The notes below the pieces were generated by a model. The model had not been told where the DNA came from and made no database searches. It saw only the letters and a list, made by a program, of their open reading frames with translations. From the NCBI GenBank assembly GCA_031273285.1, contig JAISSE010000246.1:1-8884 (forward strand): 8,884 bases of DNA. The letters are read 5' to 3'. This document shows, in pieces, positions 5,681 through 8,884 of the stretch; position 1 is the stretch's first letter, and every line of letters starts with the position of its first letter. Source of the stretch: Prevotellaceae bacterium. Lineage in GTDB: Bacteria; Bacteroidota; Bacteroidia; Bacteroidales; UBA932. The position numbers and the translations under genes are program-made.

Positions 5681-7123
5681 ATGATTACGTTTTTTGTTTC
5701 CATAATTTTGCTTGTCGCGGGGTATTTTTTATACGGCAAACTTGTTGAGCGGATTTTCGTTATACAGCCCGACAGGAAAACTCCGGCGTACACTCATACC
5801 GATGGCGTAGATTTTGTGCCGATGAGCTGGCAGCGGATTTTTCTGATCCAGTTTTTGAATATTGCCGGTTTGGGACCGATTTTCGGTGCAATCATGGGTG
5901 TGATGTACGGTCATGCCGCATTTTTATGGATTGTTTTCGGAACGATTTTCGGAGGAGCCGTGCACGACTACTTTTCGGGTATGCTTTCCATCCGGAACAA
6001 CGGTATCAGTCTGCCCGAAATCGTCGGTAAATATATGGGAACGGGATTCAAGCAGTTCATGAGGGCATTCACCGTGCTGCTTATGGTACTGGTTGGCGCC
6101 GTGTTTGTTGCGGGTCCTTCAAAACTTCTGGCAAATATGACTCCCGCCTGCATGGACACTACGGTGTGGGGCATAATCATTTTTGGCTACTATATAGTGG
6201 CAACCCTGTTGCCGATAGACAAACTGATTGGCAAAATCTATCCGTTCTTCGGGTTTGCGATACTGTTTATGGCACTGGGAATCGTCATATGCCTGATTTT
6301 TAACGGATGGTCAATGCCCGAAATGAGTTTTTCCAGCTTGCGCAACATGCATCCAGAATCCGACAGGTACCCCCTGTTTCCGATGCTGTTCATATCCATA
6401 GCATGTGGCGCCATTTCCGGCTTCCACGCAACCCAGTCGCCTCTGATGGCGCGTTGCCTGAAAAACGAACGTCAGGGTCGGCGCGTATTCTACGGAGCAA
6501 TGGTTGCCGAAGGTATTGTCGCGCTGATCTGGGCGGCGGCGGCGATAAGTTTTTTCGATTCGGTCGGCGGGTTGCAGAAATTTCTTGGTGAACACGGCAA
6601 CAACGCAGCCGTAGTTGTGGATACAATCGCTCATTCATGGCTGGGCAAGTTCGGTGGTTTGCTGGCAATTGCAGGCGTGATTGCCGCTCCGGTAACATCG
6701 GGCGATACGGCTTTCCGCTCCGCGCGTCTGATTGTCGCCGATTTTATCAAATACAGCCAGAAATCAATCGTTCACCGCATTATAGTGGCGCTGCCCCTGT
6801 TTATCATCGCACTGGGCATTCTGCAAATCAATTTCGATGTCATATGGCGTTATTTTGCATGGGCAAATCAAACACTTGCAACCGCAACTCTCTGGACAAT
6901 CACGGTTTATCTGGCAAAAGAAAAAAAATTCTACCTGATAACCCTGCTCCCTTCGCTGTTTATGACAATGGTGGTATCGACGTATATTATGATCGCACCC
7001 GAAGGATTCGGTCTGTCGTCGAATATCGGCTACATCTTCGGATATATCTGTACTTTGGCTTCATTGGCGCTGTTTATCCGGTGGATTCGAAAAGAATTGA
7101 AAACGTCGGGAATTAAAAAATGA
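5681..7123 (+). CDS. cstA: CstA-family carbon starvation protein, peptide/pyruvate transporter
   Basis: 480 residues, polytopic inner-membrane protein with roughly a dozen or more hydrophobic segments. Family signatures, in order: FLNIAGLGPIFGAIMG (58-73), GGAVHDYFSGMLSIRNNGIS (91-110) followed by LPEIVGKYMG, ISIACGAISGFHATQSPLMA (238-257), APVTSGDTAFRSARLIVADF (336-355), and FAWANQTLATATLW (392-405). E. coli members transport peptides or pyruvate. This protein is shorter than E. coli CstA (about 700 residues) and is of the shorter class; it lacks a long C-terminal extension but keeps every core motif, so it is not truncated. The ATG at 5681 begins directly with the first membrane helix. An ATG at 5653 is in another frame. 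Likely the third gene of the unit starting at 4121; substrate is not determinable from sequence. Confidence 0.92.
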   Translation: MITFFVSIILLVAGYFLYGKLVERIFVIQPDRKTPAYTHTDGVDFVPMSWQRIFLIQFLNIAGLGPIFGAIMGVMYGHAAFLWIVFGTIFGGAVHDYFSGMLSIRNNGISLPEIVGKYMGTGFKQFMRAFTVLLMVLVGAVFVAGPSKLLANMTPACMDTTVWGIIIFGYYIVATLLPIDKLIGKIYPFFGFAILFMALGIVICLIFNGWSMPEMSFSSLRNMHPESDRYPLFPMLFISIACGAISGFHATQSPLMARCLKNERQGRRVFYGAMVAEGIVALIWAAAAISFFDSVGGLQKFLGEHGNNAAVVVDTIAHSWLGKFGGLLAIAGVIAAPVTSGDTAFRSARLIVADFIKYSQKSIVHRIIVALPLFIIALGILQINFDVIWRYFAWANQTLATATLWTITVYLAKEKKFYLITLLPSLFMTMVVSTYIMIAPEGFGLSSNIGYIFGYICTLASLALFIRWIRKELKTSGIKK

Positions 7124-7255
7124 AAATTCATGGAAAAAACGCTCCGAATGATGAAAAAATACGGCGACATATCCGGTTTTTACGGCATTTCCGATAAAAA
7201 TTCAATATTCATAAGCGCTAAATATGTGTATTTTACAAAAATTAATAATTATATT
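7124..7255. other. Intergenic spacer after cstA, no recognisable element
   Basis: Between the cstA stop and the dnaN promoter the sequence becomes strongly A/T-rich, especially from about 7190 on. No hairpin with a T-run is evident, so the end of the cstA transcript is not marked by a recognisable intrinsic terminator. A 49-codon frame starts at 7130 but is probably not a gene. Confidence 0.5.
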
Positions 7256-7287
7256 TTTGTAATACATTTAAATTTTTAATACCTTTG
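7256..7287 (+). promoter_or_regulatory. Bacteroidota-type promoter for dnaN
   Basis: TTTG at 7256-7259 is followed after 20 bp by TACCTTTG at 7280-7287. Both match the -33 TTTG / -7 TAnnTTTG consensus, and the downstream gcagcaaac is a usual initiation context. Transcription should start near 7294, about 20 nt before the dnaN ATG at 7314. It is the best-formed promoter in the window and separates dnaN from the cstA unit. Confidence 0.82.
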
Positions 7288-7313
7288 CAGCAAACATTTA
7301 ATAGTATAATAAA

Positions 7314-8441
7314 ATGAAATTCGTAGTATCTAGTTCTGAATTATTGTCTTCGCTACAATCCATAAATAAGGTTATCGGAAGCAGAACCATATTGCCCATA
7401 CTGGATAATTTTTTATTCCGGTTGCACAATAACGTGCTGTTGATAACTGCTTCGGATATGGAGACAACGTTAATGGTAAATTTACCGATAAACACCGTGG
7501 AAATGGAAGGGGAAGTCGCAATACCCGCGAAACTGCTGACGGACACCTTGCGGGAATTTCCGGAGCAGCCGCTCACTTTTATCGTGAACCCCGACACTCT
7601 GATGGCTGAAATCAGCTGGTCGTCGGGAAAATCGAATCTTCCGTGTTCGCCAGCCGAAGAATATCCTCAGATGCAGGACATTGAGGGCGATTTCAACACT
7701 GTAAACATCAATTCGTATCAACTTGGCGAAGGAATATCGAAAACCATATTTGCCACAGCCGACGACGAACTGCGCCCGACAATGAACGGTATCTATTTTG
7801 ATATCAAAACCGACAGTATAACTTTTGTCGCTTCGGATGCGCATAAACTTGTTCGCTACAAGTTGTCGAACATATCGGCAGACAACGACTGCTCATTCAT
7901 ATTGCCCAAGAAACCCGCGAATTACATCAGAGGCTTGCTGGTTAAGGATGAATTTCCCGTTTCGCTGAATTTCAACGACAAACATGCCATCTTTACATCT
8001 CCGCGCTTCAACATGGCCTGCCGTCTTATCGAAGGGGTATTTCCGGCATACAACAGTGTGATTCCGATAGATAACCCGAAGAAAATCGTTGCCGACAGGG
8101 TCGAACTTCTGACCGCCGTGCGTCGTGTTGCCGTATTCTCGAATCAGGCAAGCAATCTTGTCAAATTGAAAATAGCAGGCAACGAAATAAATATCTCGGC
8201 TCAGGACCTCGATTTCTCCATTTCCGCAAACGAAAGGATAAATTGCCGTTACGAGGGCGAAGATATCGAAATAGGCTTTAAATCGCCGTTTCTGATTGAG
8301 ATTCTGTCGAATCTGCCGACTGCGGAAGTCAGTATGGAACTTTCCGACCCCGGCAGAGCGGGCTTGTTTATACCCGTCGAAACAGAAGATTCCAGCGACG
8401 ATTTGCTGATGTTACTGATGCCTATTGTAATAGGCGTATAA
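7314..8441 (+). CDS. dnaN: DNA polymerase III beta subunit (sliding clamp)
   Basis: 375 residues, close to the usual 365-375. The homodimeric ring clamps polymerase III and other partners to DNA. Three clamp domains follow one another (about 1-120, 128-250, 251-375). Recognisable positions: LPILDNFLF (27-35) and ITASDMETTLMV (44-55) in domain 1; RPTMNGIYFD (154-163) and FVASDAHKLVRYK (171-183) in domain 2; the interdomain stretch CRLIEGVFPAYNSVIP (236-251), equivalent to E. coli LIDGRFPDYRRVLP; and the end DDLLMLLMPIVI (362-373), which lines the partner-binding pocket together with the Leu and Pro of the interdomain stretch. The start is fixed by the N-terminal MKFVVSSSELLSSLQSI and by the promoter 26 bp upstream. 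No dnaA or recF is adjacent. Confidence 0.97.
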   Translation: MKFVVSSSELLSSLQSINKVIGSRTILPILDNFLFRLHNNVLLITASDMETTLMVNLPINTVEMEGEVAIPAKLLTDTLREFPEQPLTFIVNPDTLMAEISWSSGKSNLPCSPAEEYPQMQDIEGDFNTVNINSYQLGEGISKTIFATADDELRPTMNGIYFDIKTDSITFVASDAHKLVRYKLSNISADNDCSFILPKKPANYIRGLLVKDEFPVSLNFNDKHAIFTSPRFNMACRLIEGVFPAYNSVIPIDNPKKIVADRVELLTAVRRVAVFSNQASNLVKLKIAGNEINISAQDLDFSISANERINCRYEGEDIEIGFKSPFLIEILSNLPTAEVSMELSDPGRAGLFIPVETEDSSDDLLMLLMPIVIGV

Positions 8442-8483
8442 AAATATTTTCGGTTTGCGGTCGGGGATGTCTTGGCAATTCGG

Positions 8484-8606
8484 CACGCTGAGAACGCAGA
8501 TTTAACGGATTTACGCAGATTATTACTTATTTGATAATATGGCGTTTATTGTAACCGGTTCTTTTATTTATCTGCGAAAATACTTATAATCTGCGTCATC
8601 CGCGTG
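8484..8606. repeat. Imperfect palindromic intergenic repeat, about 123 bp
   Basis: The left half contains cacgctgagaacgcagattt (8484-8503) and ttacgcagattatta (8511-8525). The right half contains ttatttatctgcga (8564-8577) and ttataatctgcgtc (8584-8597) and ends atccgcgtg (8598-8606). The halves are imperfect reverse complements built around the words acgcagatt/aatctgcgt, with an A/T-rich centre. This pattern resembles a dispersed palindromic repeat that I associate with Bacteroidota intergenic regions. It occupies most of the gap between dnaN and the yjbQ-like gene and could fold into a long stem, but has no poly-T tail typical of a terminator. Confidence 0.75.
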
Positions 8607-8651
8607 CTTTCACAAGACAGTCTCGATTTTTCGGGAACAGGGAATCAGGTC

Positions 8652-8884
8652 ATGAAAACATATCGAAAAGAATTGTGGTTTAATACGGTATCAAGGCGGG
8701 AATTTATCAATATTACGCCTGACATCGATGCCTGTCTTGCGGAAAGCGGCATAAGGGAAGGCTTGCTGCTGGTTAATGCCATGCATATTACGGCAAGCGT
8801 GTTTATCAACGATGACGAAAGCGGGCTGCATCACGACATGGATGTCTGGCTGGATAAACTTGCGCCCGAAAAGCCTTACAGTCA
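8652..8884 (+). CDS. yjbQ: YjbQ/UPF0047 family protein (C-terminus beyond window)
   Basis: The frame is open from ATG at 8652 to the right edge, giving 77 of the expected 130-140 residues. Family features visible: [16 protein letters not shown] (10-25), [20 protein letters not shown] (33-52) with His45, and [20 protein letters not shown] (53-72) with the paired His60-His61. The conserved His and acidic residues are those of the family's proposed active or metal site. Some members have weak thiamine-phosphate synthase activity and databases use that name, but the physiological role is not settled. An agggaatcagg sequence lies just before the start. No TAnnTTTG box is seen between dnaN and this gene, so it may be read from the dnaN promoter or from one I cannot recognise. 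Confidence 0.9.
   Translation, partial: MKTYRKELWFNTVSRREFINITPDIDACLAESGIREGLLLVNAMHITASVFINDDESGLHHDMDVWLDKLAPEKPYS

Noticed and set aside
7130..7279. A 49-codon frame between cstA and dnaN
   Set aside because: Its second half is A/T-rich promoter DNA, including the dnaN -33 box, and the product looks like translated intergenic sequence. Homology or ribosome data would be needed to revive it.

Overview
The window looks like a chromosomal stretch from a member of the Bacteroidota, probably Bacteroidales. Three intergenic regions carry the Bacteroidota-type promoter -7 box TAnnTTTG. Two of these have a TTTG -33 box 19-20 bp upstream. Start codons are preceded by A/T-rich leaders rather than clear Shine-Dalgarno sequences. 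The intergenic DNA holds palindromic repeats of the 'accgcaaagggcgcaaag' and 'aatctgcgt...ccgcgtg' types that I associate with this phylum. Protein families and sequence style agree. No genus can be assigned from the sequence alone.

Layout. (a) Positions 1-3568, minus strand: a two-gene unit transcribed leftward. An exported protein with two LysM domains and a periplasmic-binding-protein-like (PBP1-fold) domain overlaps, by ATGA, a seven-transmembrane HD phosphohydrolase of the PgpH family (predicted cyclic di-AMP phosphodiesterase). The PgpH C-terminus runs off the left edge. (b) Positions 3569-4120: a divergent intergenic region with a strong promoter match facing left, a weaker one facing right, and a dense cluster of short repeats. 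(c) Positions 4121-7123, plus strand: a compact unit of an N-acetylhexosamine 1-kinase-like sugar kinase, a small exported DUF2147 protein and a CstA-family carbon starvation transporter. (d) Positions 7314-8441: dnaN, the DNA polymerase III sliding clamp, with its own well-formed promoter. (e) Positions 8442-8651: an intergenic palindromic repeat. (f) Position 8652 to the right edge: the N-terminal part of a YjbQ/UPF0047 protein.

How the genes may work together. The leftward pair suggests a cell-wall-binding exported protein made in step with a membrane enzyme that degrades c-di-AMP, a nucleotide linked to envelope and osmotic homeostasis in other bacteria. The rightward trio suggests uptake and phosphorylation of scavenged nutrients: a CstA-type peptide or pyruvate transporter with an amino-sugar kinase. 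Both readings are inference from family and position. dnaN and yjbQ are ordinary housekeeping genes. I see no CRISPR array, phage gene, transposase, tRNA or rRNA. The least explained parts are the LysM/PBP1-PgpH pairing and the repeat cluster.
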